From NCBI GenBank assembly GCA_029248525.1, contig JAQWJE010000027.1:62001-126000 (forward strand): DNA of 64,000 nucleotides, read 5' to 3'. Below are positions 1-9,529 of the stretch, one piece after another. The stretch is from Candidatus Binatia bacterium. Lineage in GTDB: Bacteria > Desulfobacterota > Binatia > UBA12015. The notes beneath the pieces were generated by a model. That model searched no databases and was not told where the DNA came from. It worked only from the letters and a program-made list of their open reading frames with translations. Every line of letters starts with the position of its first letter. Within the stretch, counting starts at the first letter, position 1. Position numbers and translations under genes: made by a program.

Positions 1-1944
1 CTGCATCACCTCGCCCAGTCGGCCCGTAATTGTCAGCTTGCCCTTCCCGGGAACCACAGACACTTCGGTTTCGAGCAACTCTCCACCCATATCGGTCCAC
101 GCCAGTCCGGTGGTTACGCCCAATTTGGCTTCCGTGCCCGCACGGCCGTAGCTGAACTTCTGGGGACCGAGGTACTTTTCCAAGTTCTCGGAGCGAATTT
201 GCACGGGATCTTCGGACTTGGATCGAACAACTTCCACGACCACCTTGCGGCAAAGCCCCGAAAGCTCGCGTTCCAGACTGCGAACACCGGCTTCCTTGGT
301 GTAGTGGCGAATCACGCCGAGGATCGCATTATCGGAGAAAGTCAGGGCTTCCTCTTCCAATCCATTGGCACCACGCACCTTGGGGACCAGATAGCGCTTG
401 GCAATGTTGAGTTTTTCGATCTCCGTGTATCCGGGGATTCGAATGATCTCCATGCGATCCTGCAGGGGGCGCGGGATTCCTTCGAGATTATTCGCCGTCG
501 TGACGAACATCACCTTCGAAAGATCATAATCCACGTCCAGATAATGGTCGTTAAAGGTCGTATTCTGCTCCGGATCGAGCACTTCCAACAAAGCCGAAGA
601 AGGGTCGCCCCGGAAGTCGGTCGACATCTTGTCGATCTCGTCGAGCAGGAAGACGGGATTTCCGGACTGCGCCTTTTTCATCGACTGGATAATCTTGCCC
701 GGCAAGGCGCCGATATAGGTCCGGCGGTGGCCACGAATTTCAGCCTCGTCGCGCACTCCACCCAGAGAAATACGAACAAACTGGCGTCCGATGGCGCGAG
801 CCACCGATTTGCCCAATGAGGTTTTCCCGACCCCGGGAGGGCCCACGAGACAAATGATGGGCCCCTTCAGTTCTCCGACGCGAGCCTGAACGGCAAGATA
901 CTCGATAATGCGCTCCTTGACCTTCTCGAGGCCATAGTGGTCATCATCGAGAACGCCTTCGGCGGCATCGAGATCGATCTGATCATCAGAGTATTCGCCC
1001 CAAGGCAGGGCAATCATCCAGTCGATATAGTTGCGGACGACGGTCGCCTCGGCGGACATGGGCGACATCATCTTGAGCTTCTTCAGCTCCTTGACCGCCT
1101 TGTCCTGAGCTTCTTCGGTCATCTTCTTCGCGAGGATCTTCTCCTCGAGTTCCTGGATTTCGTTCTTGAATTCGTCCTTCTCACCGAGCTCCTTCTGGAT
1201 GGCTCGCATCTGCTCGTTGAGATAGTACTCCTTCTGGGTCTTCTCCATTTGTTTCTTGACCCGCGAACGGATCCGCTTCTCGACCTCGAGAATCTCGATC
1301 TCGGACCGCATGAAGCCAAGAACTTTCTCGAGCCTGGCCGACGGGTCTTCCGTTTCCAGCAACCCTTCCTTGTCCTCGATCTTGATGCTCAGGTGCGCGA
1401 CAATCGTATCCGCCAGGCGCGCAGGTTCCGTGATCGACGCTACGGACATGATCGCCTCTGGCGGGATTTTCTTGTTGAGCTTGACGTAATTCTCGAATGT
1501 CGAATTTACGCTCCGAACCAGAGCCTCGATCTCGTTGGTGACCTCGCAGTTTTCCTCGATTTCCTCGACGTCGACCAGGAAAAATTCGTCATGCGGAACG
1601 TATCGCTCGATACGCGCGCGCTTCTTTCCTTCGACCAGCACCTTCACGGTGCCGTCCGGGAGACGGAGCAATTGGACGACTGTGCCCAGCGTGCCGACAT
1701 CGTAGATATCGGCCTCCGCAGGCTCGTTGGTCTTGGCGTCTTTCTGAGCCGCCAGAAGCACAAATTTCTGCTTGTTCATCGCCTCTTCGAGGGCGCGGAT
1801 CGAGCGCTGGCGGCCTACGAAGAGAGGCACGACCATATGCGGGAATACAATAATATCCCGGAGGGGCAGGAGGGGAACGCGCAGACCGCCACCTGAATCC
1901 TCGGTGTCTGCCTCGGGCTTATCCTTATCATTGCGGAACAACAT
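1..1944 (-). CDS. lon: ATP-dependent protease Lon (3' end cut by window edge)
   Basis: Lon is a cytoplasmic AAA+ serine protease that degrades damaged and regulatory proteins. The frame starts at the ATG at 1944 and stays open to position 1, giving 648 residues. The N-terminal substrate-binding domain is followed by a Walker A motif GPPGVGKTS near residue 367. The last visible residues match the start of the protease domain, including [17 protein letters not shown]. The catalytic Ser/Lys dyad lies beyond the left edge, so an intact active site cannot be confirmed. The start is 12 nt from the clpX stop, so it is probably the last gene of a tig-clpP-clpX-lon transcript. Identity is secure from sequence and gene order. 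Confidence 0.95.
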   Translation of the reverse strand, partial: MLFRNDKDKPEADTEDSGGGLRVPLLPLRDIIVFPHMVVPLFVGRQRSIRALEEAMNKQKFVLLAAQKDAKTNEPAEADIYDVGTLGTVVQLLRLPDGTVKVLVEGKKRARIERYVPHDEFFLVDVEEIEENCEVTNEIEALVRSVNSTFENYVKLNKKIPPEAIMSVASITEPARLADTIVAHLSIKIEDKEGLLETEDPSARLEKVLGFMRSEIEILEVEKRIRSRVKKQMEKTQKEYYLNEQMRAIQKELGEKDEFKNEIQELEEKILAKKMTEEAQDKAVKELKKLKMMSPMSAEATVVRNYIDWMIALPWGEYSDDQIDLDAAEGVLDDDHYGLEKVKERIIEYLAVQARVGELKGPIICLVGPPGVGKTSLGKSVARAIGRQFVRISLGGVRDEAEIRGHRRTYIGALPGKIIQSMKKAQSGNPVFLLDEIDKMSTDFRGDPSSALLEVLDPEQNTTFNDHYLDVDYDLSKVMFVTTANNLEGIPRPLQDRMEIIRIPGYTEIEKLNIAKRYLVPKVRGANGLEEEALTFSDNAILGVIRHYTKEAGVRSLERELSGLCRKVVVEVVRSKSEDPVQIRSENLEKYLGPQKFSYGRAGTEAKLGVTTGLAWTDMGGELLETEVSVVPGKGKLTITGRLGEVMQ

Positions 1945-1956
1945 AGATCTATCGCC

Positions 1957-3210
1957 TCACGCCGTTTCGGCGGTCTTCTGGTAAAGCACGATGGGGTGCT
2001 CGTGGTTCGTGATGACTTCTTCGGAAATCACAACTTCCTTGATATTGGGCTCGGAGGGGATGTCGTACATGATGTCCAGCATCATGGCCTCCATGATCGC
2101 GCGCAAGCCGCGCGCCCCGGACTTCCGCTCCAGCGCTTCGTTGGCAATCGCACGCAGGGCGCCATCGGTGAACTTCAGGTTCACATTCTCCATCTCGAAG
2201 AGCTTCGCGTACTGCTTGGTCAGAGCATTTTTGGGCTCCTGCAGAATCTGCACAAGAGCATCGGCATCCAACTCTGTCAGCGTGGCGATCATCGGCAGAC
2301 GACCGACAAACTCCGGGATCAATCCGAACTTCAACAAATCGCCCGTCTGTGAATCCGGCAGGACCTCGCTATTGCTGCGCGAGTCACGGCTCTTCAAATC
2401 CACACCGAAGCCGACCTTCTTCAAACCGGCTCGGCGCCGAATCAGATCCTCGAGGCCGACAAACGCGCCCCCGCAGATGAAGAGGATATTGGTCGTATCC
2501 ACCTGCAGAAATTCCTGCTGGGGGTGCTTGCGTCCGCCCTTGGGCGGGACTGCGGCGGTGGTACCCTCGATGATCTTCAGCAGAGCCTGCTGCACACCCT
2601 CGCCTGACACATCGCGGGTGATCGACGGGTTATCTCCCTTGCGGGCGATCTTGTCGATCTCGTCGATATAGACGATACCCCGTTGGCATTTTTCGACGTC
2701 ATAATCCGCATTCTGCAGCAGAGACAGGATGATATTCTCGACGTCTTCGCCCACATAGCCCGCTTCCGTCAACGAGGTCGCATCGGCGATGGCAAAGGGA
2801 ACTTGCAGGAATCTGGCCAGGGTCTGGGCCAACAGTGTCTTGCCCGACCCGGTGGGCCCGATCAGCAGGATATTGGATTTCTGTAGCTCGACGTCACCGG
2901 ACACCAGCTGCGAATCGATTCGCTTGTAGTGGTTATGAACCGCTACGGCGAGAATCTTCTTGGCATGCTCCTGACCGATGACGTACTGGTCGAGCACTTT
3001 CTTGATTTCCGCGGGCTTGGGGACAGCGGACCCGGCGGCAATGCTCTCTTCCTGGTCGCATTCCTCCGCGATGATATCGTTGCATAAATCGATACATTCA
3101 TCGCAGATATAAACCGTAGGCCCAGCGATAAGCTTCCGGACTTCGTCCTGACTTTTGCCGCAGAAGGAACAAACGAGGTTCCCAGATCTATCGTCGCCGT
3201 GTTTCGCCAT
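1957..3210 (-). CDS. clpX: ClpX, ATPase subunit of the ClpXP protease
   Basis: ClpX is the AAA+ unfoldase that feeds substrates to ClpP. The 417-residue length is normal for the family. An N-terminal C4 zinc finger is visible (Cys14, Cys17, Cys36, Cys39), followed by Walker A GPTGSGKT near residue 118, Walker B around DEIDKI, and the pore region [10 protein letters not shown]. The ATG lies 8 nt after the clpP stop, which indicates co-transcription and probably translational coupling. No defects were seen. Confidence 0.98.
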   Translation of the reverse strand: MAKHGDDRSGNLVCSFCGKSQDEVRKLIAGPTVYICDECIDLCNDIIAEECDQEESIAAGSAVPKPAEIKKVLDQYVIGQEHAKKILAVAVHNHYKRIDSQLVSGDVELQKSNILLIGPTGSGKTLLAQTLARFLQVPFAIADATSLTEAGYVGEDVENIILSLLQNADYDVEKCQRGIVYIDEIDKIARKGDNPSITRDVSGEGVQQALLKIIEGTTAAVPPKGGRKHPQQEFLQVDTTNILFICGGAFVGLEDLIRRRAGLKKVGFGVDLKSRDSRSNSEVLPDSQTGDLLKFGLIPEFVGRLPMIATLTELDADALVQILQEPKNALTKQYAKLFEMENVNLKFTDGALRAIANEALERKSGARGLRAIMEAMMLDIMYDIPSEPNIKEVVISEEVITNHEHPIVLYQKTAETA

Positions 3211-3218
3211 AAGCTATC

Positions 3219-3818
3219 CTAGTTTTTCTTGGAATTGCGCGCGGCAATCACCTCATCGACCAAGCCATACTCCACGGCATGCTCGCTGGTCATAAAGAAA
3301 TCGCGGTCTGTATCCTTCTCGATCCGCTTCATGCTCTGTCCGGTATGGCCGGACAGAATCTGATTGAGCTGTTCACGAACCCGAAGAATTTCGCGCGCTT
3401 GAATGTCAATGTCGGTCGCCTGCCCCTGAGCTCCACCAAGCGGTTGGTGGATCATGATGCGTGCGTAGGGGAGGGCAAATCTTTTTCCCTTTTCGCCAGC
3501 GGTGAGCAGCAGGGCTCCCATGCTCGCGGCCTGTCCGAGACAGAGGGTCGAAACGGATGGGCGGATGTATTGCATCGTATCGTAGATCGCGAGGCCTGCG
3601 GAGACCGAGCCACCCGGGGAATTGATGTAGAAGTGAATATCTTTCTCAGGGTCCTCGGACTCCAGAAAAAGCAGCTGAGCGATGATGACGTTCGCTATAT
3701 CGTCCGTCACCTGAGTTCCCAGAAAAACGATCCGGTCCTTGAGCAATCGGGAGTAAATATCGTAGGCGCGCTCGCCTCTTCCGGTCTGCTCCACGACCAT
3801 CGGTATCAGGTTGTTCAT
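3219..3818 (-). CDS. clpP: ClpP, proteolytic subunit of the Clp protease
   Basis: ClpP is the self-compartmentalised serine peptidase that partners ClpX. The 199-residue protein shows the catalytic triad: Ser99 in GQAASMG, His124 in MIHQPLGG, and an Asp in the DTDRDFF region near residue 173. The substrate-binding NSPGGSV motif is near residue 66. The gene sits 81 nt after the trigger factor stop and 8 nt before clpX, the classical order. The start agrees with the family length and includes the usual short propeptide region. Confidence 0.98.
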   Translation of the reverse strand: MNNLIPMVVEQTGRGERAYDIYSRLLKDRIVFLGTQVTDDIANVIIAQLLFLESEDPEKDIHFYINSPGGSVSAGLAIYDTMQYIRPSVSTLCLGQAASMGALLLTAGEKGKRFALPYARIMIHQPLGGAQGQATDIDIQAREILRVREQLNQILSGHTGQSMKRIEKDTDRDFFMTSEHAVEYGLVDEVIAARNSKKN

Positions 3819-3899
3819 TGGATGCTGATCCTTACTTGTGCTGCGTCCATCATCATAATCTTAGACCTATCTACAAATCTGAGCAACGCCAAGAGCGCG

Positions 3900-5183
3900 T
3901 CAGTTTGCTGCCTCAGTGATTTCGGCGCCTGCGACCAATTTCTGAAGCGTTTGCGAGCGCTGCAATTGCCCTCGCAAAGATTCGCTGTTGTTGGGATCTG
4001 CGAAATACTCGCGGGCTCGGTCGGCCTGCTCGCCTGCAGATTCCACAATCTTGGAGACTTCGGCGGCGAGCGCTTCCTCGTCAACCTCGATCGACAACTG
4101 CTCGGCGAGGTGCTCGAGCAGGATATTGGCTCGGACTTCACGTTCCGCCCGCGGACGCAGCTTCTCGCGAGCCTCGTCTTCATGCTCTCCCGCGTTCAGC
4201 CTCATCCCCTGCTGGGCCAGCTCCATCGAGAACTCCCGGAGCAACGCATCCACACGACCGTCGACCATCCCTCCCGGCGCCAGGAACTCGGTTCGCTCGA
4301 GAACCATGTCGAGGATCGCTTCATTGACCGCCGCATCCGATTTGCGGACCGCTTCGCCTTCCAACTGACCCCGAATCTGCTCCCGCATGGCATCGAGGGA
4401 GTCGCAGTCCCCGTGATCCTTGGCAAATTCGTCGTCCAGATCAGGTGCCTTCTTCTCAGAGACGGACTTCACCTCGACTGCGTAGGAAACTGTTTTCTCC
4501 TTGAGCTCCTCGGGCGCACCCTGGGGTGCCGAAGTTTCTACCGTGAAAGTATCGCCGACCTTTGCATGCTCCAACTTTTCGTCGAGCGCTTCGGGGAGAT
4601 TTCCGCCCGCTACTTCGATAGTCCCGGCCTCGACGCAAAGAGCATCGACCTTGTCGCCGTCCACCGAAGCCTCGATGGAGATCGTCGCGTAGTCACCCCG
4701 CGCCAGATCCTTGCGATCCTCGACCGGGACGAGTTGGGAATGGCGCTCGCGAATCTGCTCGAGAACCTTCTCCACGTCCTCGTCCGATACCGCGGTCGAT
4801 GGCCGTTGGACGACCAATCCCTCGACGTTGACGTCCCCCAACTCCGGTCGGATCTCGACAGTCGCGGAAAATGTCAGCGCCTCGCCTTCCACAGGGGGTT
4901 CAAAATCCAATTTGGGTTCAGCGACGATCTCCAATTTGGATTCTTCCATAGCGAAAGAAAAACCCTCCTGAATCAGGCTCTGCGTCACCTGCCCGAGAAC
5001 GTCTTCCCCGTAATGCCGCTCCAGCACCGGCCGAGGGACTTTTCCCTTGCGAAACCCCTTGACCGCGGCGTGCCGCGAAACTTCGTCGTAAGCGCTCGCA
5101 AACTCGCTGGAAACACGATCTGCCGGAACCTCGACTACGAGCTTGCGCTCCACCGCACTGATTTCTTCAATTTCGAGCTTCAT
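3900..5183 (-). CDS. tig: Trigger factor, ribosome-associated chaperone and prolyl isomerase
   Basis: Trigger factor binds nascent chains at the ribosome exit tunnel. The protein is 427 residues and carries the N-terminal ribosome-binding signature GFRKGKVPRPVLE near residue 45, followed by the PPIase and C-terminal chaperone domains. The frame is open upstream to 5330, but those residues only read through a tRNA-Leu gene, so the ATG at 5183 is the real start. It heads the tig-clpP-clpX-lon block. The tRNA ends 24 nt upstream, so the two may share a transcript. Confidence 0.97.
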   Translation of the reverse strand: MKLEIEEISAVERKLVVEVPADRVSSEFASAYDEVSRHAAVKGFRKGKVPRPVLERHYGEDVLGQVTQSLIQEGFSFAMEESKLEIVAEPKLDFEPPVEGEALTFSATVEIRPELGDVNVEGLVVQRPSTAVSDEDVEKVLEQIRERHSQLVPVEDRKDLARGDYATISIEASVDGDKVDALCVEAGTIEVAGGNLPEALDEKLEHAKVGDTFTVETSAPQGAPEELKEKTVSYAVEVKSVSEKKAPDLDDEFAKDHGDCDSLDAMREQIRGQLEGEAVRKSDAAVNEAILDMVLERTEFLAPGGMVDGRVDALLREFSMELAQQGMRLNAGEHEDEAREKLRPRAEREVRANILLEHLAEQLSIEVDEEALAAEVSKIVESAGEQADRAREYFADPNNSESLRGQLQRSQTLQKLVAGAEITEAAN

Positions 5184-5207
5184 GATCCCCACTTTTCCTG
5201 TTGAAAA

Positions 5208-5287
5208 TGCGAGAGGGGGGACTCGAACCCCCACGGTTGCCCGCTGGATCCTAAATCCAGTGCGTCTGCCAATTCCGCCACTCTCGC
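5208..5287 (-). tRNA. tRNA-Leu (anticodon TAG)
   Basis: The minus strand folds as a cloverleaf: acceptor GCGAGAG paired with CTCTCGC, anticodon arm CTGGA-TTTAGGA-TCCAG giving anticodon TAG, a short class II variable arm, and the T arm GGGGG-TTCGAGT-CCCCC. The discriminator is A and no CCA is encoded. It lies immediately upstream of tig in the same orientation. Confidence 0.95.
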
Positions 5288-5401
5288 CGAACCTTCCTGC
5301 TACCACCTCGTTCTGCGAACCGCATTTCAAGCCGATACCGGCTACACGGAATGAGGCGGCGAACCCCTCCTGCTGCTACAATTGGAAAGGGTGAACAAAC
5401 C

Positions 5402-6106
5402 ATGCGGATCGGGATTCTCAAGACAGACAGCGTTCTTCCCGAACTTTCTCAGCAATTCGGGGATTATCCGGAGATGTTTTCCGAGCTTCTTCGCGGAGCC
5501 GAGCCCTCTCTCGAGGTTTCGGTTTGGGATATGGTCGCCCGAGAGAGGCCCGCGAAGCTCGACGACTGCGACGGCTGGCTGATCACCGGGAGCCGGCACA
5601 GTGTCTATGAGGATCTGCCCTGGATTCGGGATCTGGAGAGCCTGATCCGCGAAATCCATGAATCTCGACGCAAACTGGTTGCGATCTGCTTCGGTCATCA
5701 GCTGGTGGCGCAGGTTCTCGGGGGCCGCACGGGTGCTGCTGCTCGGGGCTGGACCATAGGCGTCCAAACTATGGAACCAATGAATATCATTGGTGAAAAC
5801 GGTTTATTTAGTGCTCCTCGCCGCGTGATTCACAGCCACCAGGATCAGGTACTCGAGCTGCCCCCCGGTGCTCGTCTCCTCGCGGGCAATGAGGCTTGTC
5901 CGCGCGGCGTTTTTCAAATCGGCGAGCATATTCTGGCGATTCAGGGCCATCCGGAGTTTCGGCCCGACTATGCTCGAGCACTCTACACCCGTCGTCGGAA
6001 GATTTTGGGCGAGGAAAACTACAGTCGCGCCGTCGATTCGCTGCAGGGAGGCGATGACGCGGCCGCGATCGCGAATGCGATGATCGACTTCCTGAAAAAG
6101 CCCTGA
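5402..6106 (+). CDS. Class I glutamine amidotransferase (GATase1), stand-alone
   Basis: This is a 234-residue class I glutamine amidotransferase related to the glutaminase half of GMP synthase. The nucleophile elbow is AICFGHQL with Cys96, and the catalytic His lies in IQGHPEF, followed by the region that normally carries Glu. No synthetase or ATP-pyrophosphatase domain follows, so the amide acceptor is unknown. Such stand-alone proteins are often named GuaA-like, and some act as gamma-glutamyl hydrolases. The ATG at 5402 has GGAAAGGGTGAACAAACC upstream; an earlier in-frame start at 5351 has no better support. It converges on the dioxygenase gene, which ends one base away. Confidence 0.85.
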   Translation: MRIGILKTDSVLPELSQQFGDYPEMFSELLRGAEPSLEVSVWDMVARERPAKLDDCDGWLITGSRHSVYEDLPWIRDLESLIREIHESRRKLVAICFGHQLVAQVLGGRTGAAARGWTIGVQTMEPMNIIGENGLFSAPRRVIHSHQDQVLELPPGARLLAGNEACPRGVFQIGEHILAIQGHPEFRPDYARALYTRRRKILGEENYSRAVDSLQGGDDAAAIANAMIDFLKKP

Positions 6107-6928
6107 TCAGGAGGGCTTTTCACCCTCGATCGTCACCCGCTCATGAAGGCGATGCGCCGGCCAATAGTCGTTGATCGGGCAATGCTGCGTCTGCCGATTA
6201 TCCCAGAAAGCGATCGAATCAGGGCGCCAGGAAAAGCGAACCTGAAACTCGGGCCGCTCCAAATGGGCAAACAGGAACCCGAGAATCTTCTCGCTCTCCC
6301 GCGGAGAAACCCCCACAATTCTCTTTGTAAACAGAGAGTTGACAAATAACAGACGCCGGCCGCTTACGGGGTGCGTGCAGACCACCGGATGCTGGACCGG
6401 GGGATAGGCGCGCACCGCCTCCGCGAGTCGTTCCTCGCCGCCGGGGGCCTCCAGACTCTCCCGAAACCCGTGCACAAAGCTGTGTTCGGCGGCGAACGTG
6501 AGCAAGCGCGTCTGCCAGTCGGAAGGGAGAGCATCGTAGGCGGCTCCCAAACTCATCCAGAGCGTATCCCCGCCCCGGGCCGGAACGATCCGGGCACGCA
6601 AGATCGAACCGAGAGGCGGATTCGGCAAAAAAGTCATATCCGTATGCCATTTTTCGATCCGCGAGGGATTTTCGCGATCGGACTCGAGGACCGTGATTCC
6701 GGGATAACCCGGCACGGTCGGGTAGGCCGCGTGGGGACGGGCCGGACCAAAATATTCGGCCAGACGGAGATGATCCGCCGGTTCGAGGGCTTGATCGCGA
6801 AAAAACAAGACCTGATGCTCCACCAGTCCCGCTGCAAGCACCGCGCGCTCCTCGCCGCTCAGCACCCGGGTGAGATCGATGCCGCCAACCTCGGCCCCGA
6901 GGGCTGTGGAAATTCGCTGAAACTCCAT
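6107..6928 (-). CDS. TauD/TfdA family Fe(II)/2-oxoglutarate dioxygenase
   Basis: The 273-residue protein belongs to the TauD/TfdA family of non-haem iron, 2-oxoglutarate-dependent oxygenases. The iron triad is visible as WHTDMTF (His and Asp) and a distal His in the HRLHERVTI segment, whose Arg residues would hold 2-oxoglutarate. The substrate (taurine, a phenoxyacetate, an alkyl sulfate or another small acid) cannot be read from the sequence. I chose the ATG at 6928, which begins [19 protein letters not shown] as in typical family members, over the longer frame to 6970. Confidence 0.9.
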   Translation of the reverse strand: MEFQRISTALGAEVGGIDLTRVLSGEERAVLAAGLVEHQVLFFRDQALEPADHLRLAEYFGPARPHAAYPTVPGYPGITVLESDRENPSRIEKWHTDMTFLPNPPLGSILRARIVPARGGDTLWMSLGAAYDALPSDWQTRLLTFAAEHSFVHGFRESLEAPGGEERLAEAVRAYPPVQHPVVCTHPVSGRRLLFVNSLFTKRIVGVSPRESEKILGFLFAHLERPEFQVRFSWRPDSIAFWDNRQTQHCPINDYWPAHRLHERVTIEGEKPS

Positions 6929-7064
6929 GTCACGGAAGTCTAGCGAATCTGCGACCCAACGCGAAGGCACCGGCGCTGCGAGAACGACCCGGATTTGTTA
7001 CCCAGAAAAGCAAGGTGCAGGTACCCCCCCGGTGCCCACCGAAGACAGGCAAGGAGACAATCAT

Positions 7065-8114
7065 ATGCGCAGTCCAAAGCACTTTTTCGAACCGATGGCG
7101 GTGGGAGCCCCCGCCCCCCTGCGGGCGATTCCCGTCACTCCATCTCGGATGATCCACTTCTTTGACCCGAGCAACCCGCGAATGGCCGAGAAAGTGCCCT
7201 CGATTGCTGCGAAGGTCGACGTCATTCTGGGAAATCTGGAAGACGCGATTCCCATTGACCGGAAAGAAGCTGCCCGTGAGGGCCTCGTCACGATCGGGCA
7301 AGCCACCGATTTCGGCTCGACCCAACTTTGGACGCGCGTCAACAGCCTCGATTCCCCCTGGTTTCTGGATGATGTCGTACGCCTCGTCGAATCGATTGGA
7401 GACAAGCTGGACGTCATCATGGTGCCAAAGGTCGAGGGTCCCTGGGATATTCATTATGTGGACCGACTCCTCGGACAACTCGAAGCGCGCGCCAAGCTGC
7501 AACGCCCCATTCTGATCCATGCGATTCTCGAAACGGCGATGGGTGTCGCCAACGTCGACGAAATCTGCGCGGCCAGCCCTCGCCTGCAAGGCCTCTCGTT
7601 GGGCCCCGCCGACCTCGCAGCTTCGCGTCGCATGAAAACCACCCGCGTGGGCGGGGGCCATCCGGGTTATATCGTGCGAACCGATCCCGATCCCGAAAAT
7701 GCCGACGCCGCCCGACCCTCTGTGCAGCAGGATTTGTGGCACTATACGCTCGCGCGAATGGTCGATGCCTGCAACGCCAACGGTGTCCTGCCCTTTTACG
7801 GGCCCTTCGGTGATATTTCCGATTCCATTGGCTGTGAAGACCAGTTCCGCAACGCCTTCCTTCTGGGATGTGTCGGCGCCTGGTCGCTCCACCCCGGGCA
7901 GATCGATATTGCCCGCAAGGTATTCACGCCACCTCTCGACGAGGTGCTCTGGGCCAAGCGAGTCATCGAGGAAATGGGCGACGGCAGTGGCACAGTCATG
8001 ATCGACGGCAAGATGCAGGACGATGCCACCTACAAACAATGCGTCGTCATCGTCGAATTAGCCAAAATGCTCGCCGGCCGCGACCCGGATCTCGCTGCCG
8101 CCTACGGCTTCTGA
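7065..8114 (+). CDS. HpcH/HpaI aldolase / citrate lyase family protein (malyl-CoA lyase-like)
   Basis: The 349-residue protein has the CitE/HpcH-HpaI TIM-barrel fold, which cleaves or forms C-C bonds in CoA thioesters such as malyl-CoA or beta-methylmalyl-CoA. Family features include [16 protein letters not shown] near residue 60 (metal-binding Asp and neighbouring residues), the ETAMG segment with a conserved Glu, [10 protein letters not shown], and the C-terminal [12 protein letters not shown] region. The start is set by a clear AAGGAG Shine-Dalgarno 8 nt before the ATG. A strong hairpin terminator follows. The exact CoA substrate is not determined. Confidence 0.88.
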   Translation: MRSPKHFFEPMAVGAPAPLRAIPVTPSRMIHFFDPSNPRMAEKVPSIAAKVDVILGNLEDAIPIDRKEAAREGLVTIGQATDFGSTQLWTRVNSLDSPWFLDDVVRLVESIGDKLDVIMVPKVEGPWDIHYVDRLLGQLEARAKLQRPILIHAILETAMGVANVDEICAASPRLQGLSLGPADLAASRRMKTTRVGGGHPGYIVRTDPDPENADAARPSVQQDLWHYTLARMVDACNANGVLPFYGPFGDISDSIGCEDQFRNAFLLGCVGAWSLHPGQIDIARKVFTPPLDEVLWAKRVIEEMGDGSGTVMIDGKMQDDATYKQCVVIVELAKMLAGRDPDLAAAYGF

Positions 8115-8124
8115 GCTGCTCGAC

Positions 8125-8164
8125 AGAGCGCCGGACCCCACTCGAGGCGTCCGGCGCTCTTGTT
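8125..8164 (+). terminator. Hairpin terminator after the CitE-like gene
   Basis: A perfect 12-bp inverted repeat (AGAGCGCCGGAC at 8125-8136 and its complement at 8149-8160) with a 12-nt loop is followed by TGTT. It lies 11 nt after the stop codon of the preceding gene. The T tract is weak but the stem is very stable. Confidence 0.75.
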
Positions 8165-8258
8165 CAGGCGGGGCGCTGGCGTAATCGGCCGCAACGGCGG
8201 AGCCGACAGTTCAGAGACCGGACTTGCGGCACCCGCCCCTAAGTGGCAATCCTGCCGC

Positions 8259-8876
8259 GTGCCCACCGAAACGCCGAAAATAGAATTTACCCCCGCCACG
8301 CTCGGAATGATCTTTATCGCGGGCGTCCTCCTCACCCTCATCGAAATCGAGGCGATGGAGTACAGTTGGGACAAACTCGGCATTCCCCACCGTTGGTTTT
8401 TCGGCCTCCTTGTCGGCTCCCTGTTTGGCAGCGCCATCAATTTGCCGCTCACACGACTTGGTGGTCGCGGCCCCGAGCATACCCTTCTGGCGATCAATGT
8501 GGGTGGCGCTCTGCTGCCCACAGGGCTGGCGATCTACCTCCTGGTCAACCGCCCCGAGACAACGATTCCCGCAGTTGCCGCGGCAGCAATCGTCACAGGG
8601 CTGAGCTTTCTGGTCGCCCAGCCAATGAAGGGAGTGGGCATCGCCATGCCCATATTCGTGGCACCGCTGGCTGCCGCGGCAGCCGGAATGATTCTGGCAC
8701 CCGCAACGCCGGCCGTGGTCGCCTATGTCGCCGGCACATTGGGCACATTGATCGGTGCAGACCTTCTGAATCTAGGTCGCATGCGCACCATCGGGGCCCC
8801 GATTGTCTCGATTGGAGGTGCCGGCACCTTCGATGGCGTATTCCTGAGCGGGTTGCTCGCCGTGCTTCTCGCCTAG
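8259..8876 (+). CDS. DUF1614 integral membrane protein
   Basis: The 205-residue hydrophobic protein has about six membrane segments. It contains the DUF1614 signatures INVGGALLPTG, AYVAGTLGTLIGADLLNL and SIGGAGTFDGVFLSG near the C-terminus. Its function is unknown in the family. The frame is open back to 8160, but that overlaps the terminator hairpin, so I prefer the GTG at 8259, which gives VPTETPKIEF before the first membrane segment. The start remains uncertain. Confidence 0.8.
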   Translation: MPTETPKIEFTPATLGMIFIAGVLLTLIEIEAMEYSWDKLGIPHRWFFGLLVGSLFGSAINLPLTRLGGRGPEHTLLAINVGGALLPTGLAIYLLVNRPETTIPAVAAAAIVTGLSFLVAQPMKGVGIAMPIFVAPLAAAAAGMILAPATPAVVAYVAGTLGTLIGADLLNLGRMRTIGAPIVSIGGAGTFDGVFLSGLLAVLLA

Positions 8877-8879
8877 GCC

Positions 8880-9497
8880 TCATGCCGGCGTCGCCACACC
8901 CCACGTATTGAAAGTCGCCAACCGCGGCCCCGGCAAATAGAGCTGATCGAGTTCAGCCAGTTCGAACCCGGCAGACCGCAAAAGCTCCGGGACGTCCCGC
9001 GTCAGGTGACAACCACCGGCCATCCTTTTCCAAAGAGGCTCCACAAAACGCTGCCACCGAGCGATATTGGCATCCGGAGCGCGTCCGTGTTCCGAAAACA
9101 AAAGCTCCCCTTGCGGGCGCAAGACCCGTCTCATCTCGGACAGGGCCTCCTCGACACCCGGGATGGTGCACATCGTGTAGGTGATCAGCACTGTATCCAC
9201 GGAGTCCTCCTCCAGCGGAATATCCTCACCGATCAGCCCGACCATCTCGACCGGCACAGGGGCCTCTCGTACACGATCGGCCGCAAGGCCCTTGAGTTCG
9301 GCAGATGGTTCCAAGCCCAGCACGATCTCCACTCGGTCCGGATCATAGAATCCCAGATTCAAGCCACTGCCCATCCCGATTTCCAACACACGGCCCCGAG
9401 CGCGCGGCACAACCTTGCCGCGCTGCTTCATGATCGGCGGTTGGCGCATCGCAAAATCCAACATGCCCGGCAGGACCTTTGTCTCGTAAAACCCCAT
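8880..9497 (-). CDS. Class I SAM-dependent methyltransferase
   Basis: The 205-residue protein has a Rossmann methyltransferase fold with motif I VLEIGMGSGLNLGFYD near residue 38, acidic motif II GLEPSAEL, and post-I sequence LRPQGELLFSEHG. It resembles the UbiE/METTL7-like group, whose substrates range from lipids to small thiols. The ATG at 9497 is preferred over a TTG at 9533 that would overlap the upstream mannosidase stop. It is 32 nt downstream of the GH38 gene on the same strand and may be co-transcribed. The substrate is unknown. Confidence 0.8.
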   Translation of the reverse strand: MGFYETKVLPGMLDFAMRQPPIMKQRGKVVPRARGRVLEIGMGSGLNLGFYDPDRVEIVLGLEPSAELKGLAADRVREAPVPVEMVGLIGEDIPLEEDSVDTVLITYTMCTIPGVEEALSEMRRVLRPQGELLFSEHGRAPDANIARWQRFVEPLWKRMAGGCHLTRDVPELLRSAGFELAELDQLYLPGPRLATFNTWGVATPA

Positions 9498-9529
9498 GGG
9501 CGACACCTTCGCTCGCAAGGAAACGTGGG

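Noticed and set aside
3279-5204. 641-residue plus-strand frame across clpP and tig
   Set aside because: It is antisense to two certain genes, has no recognised domain and reflects the high G+C codon pattern.
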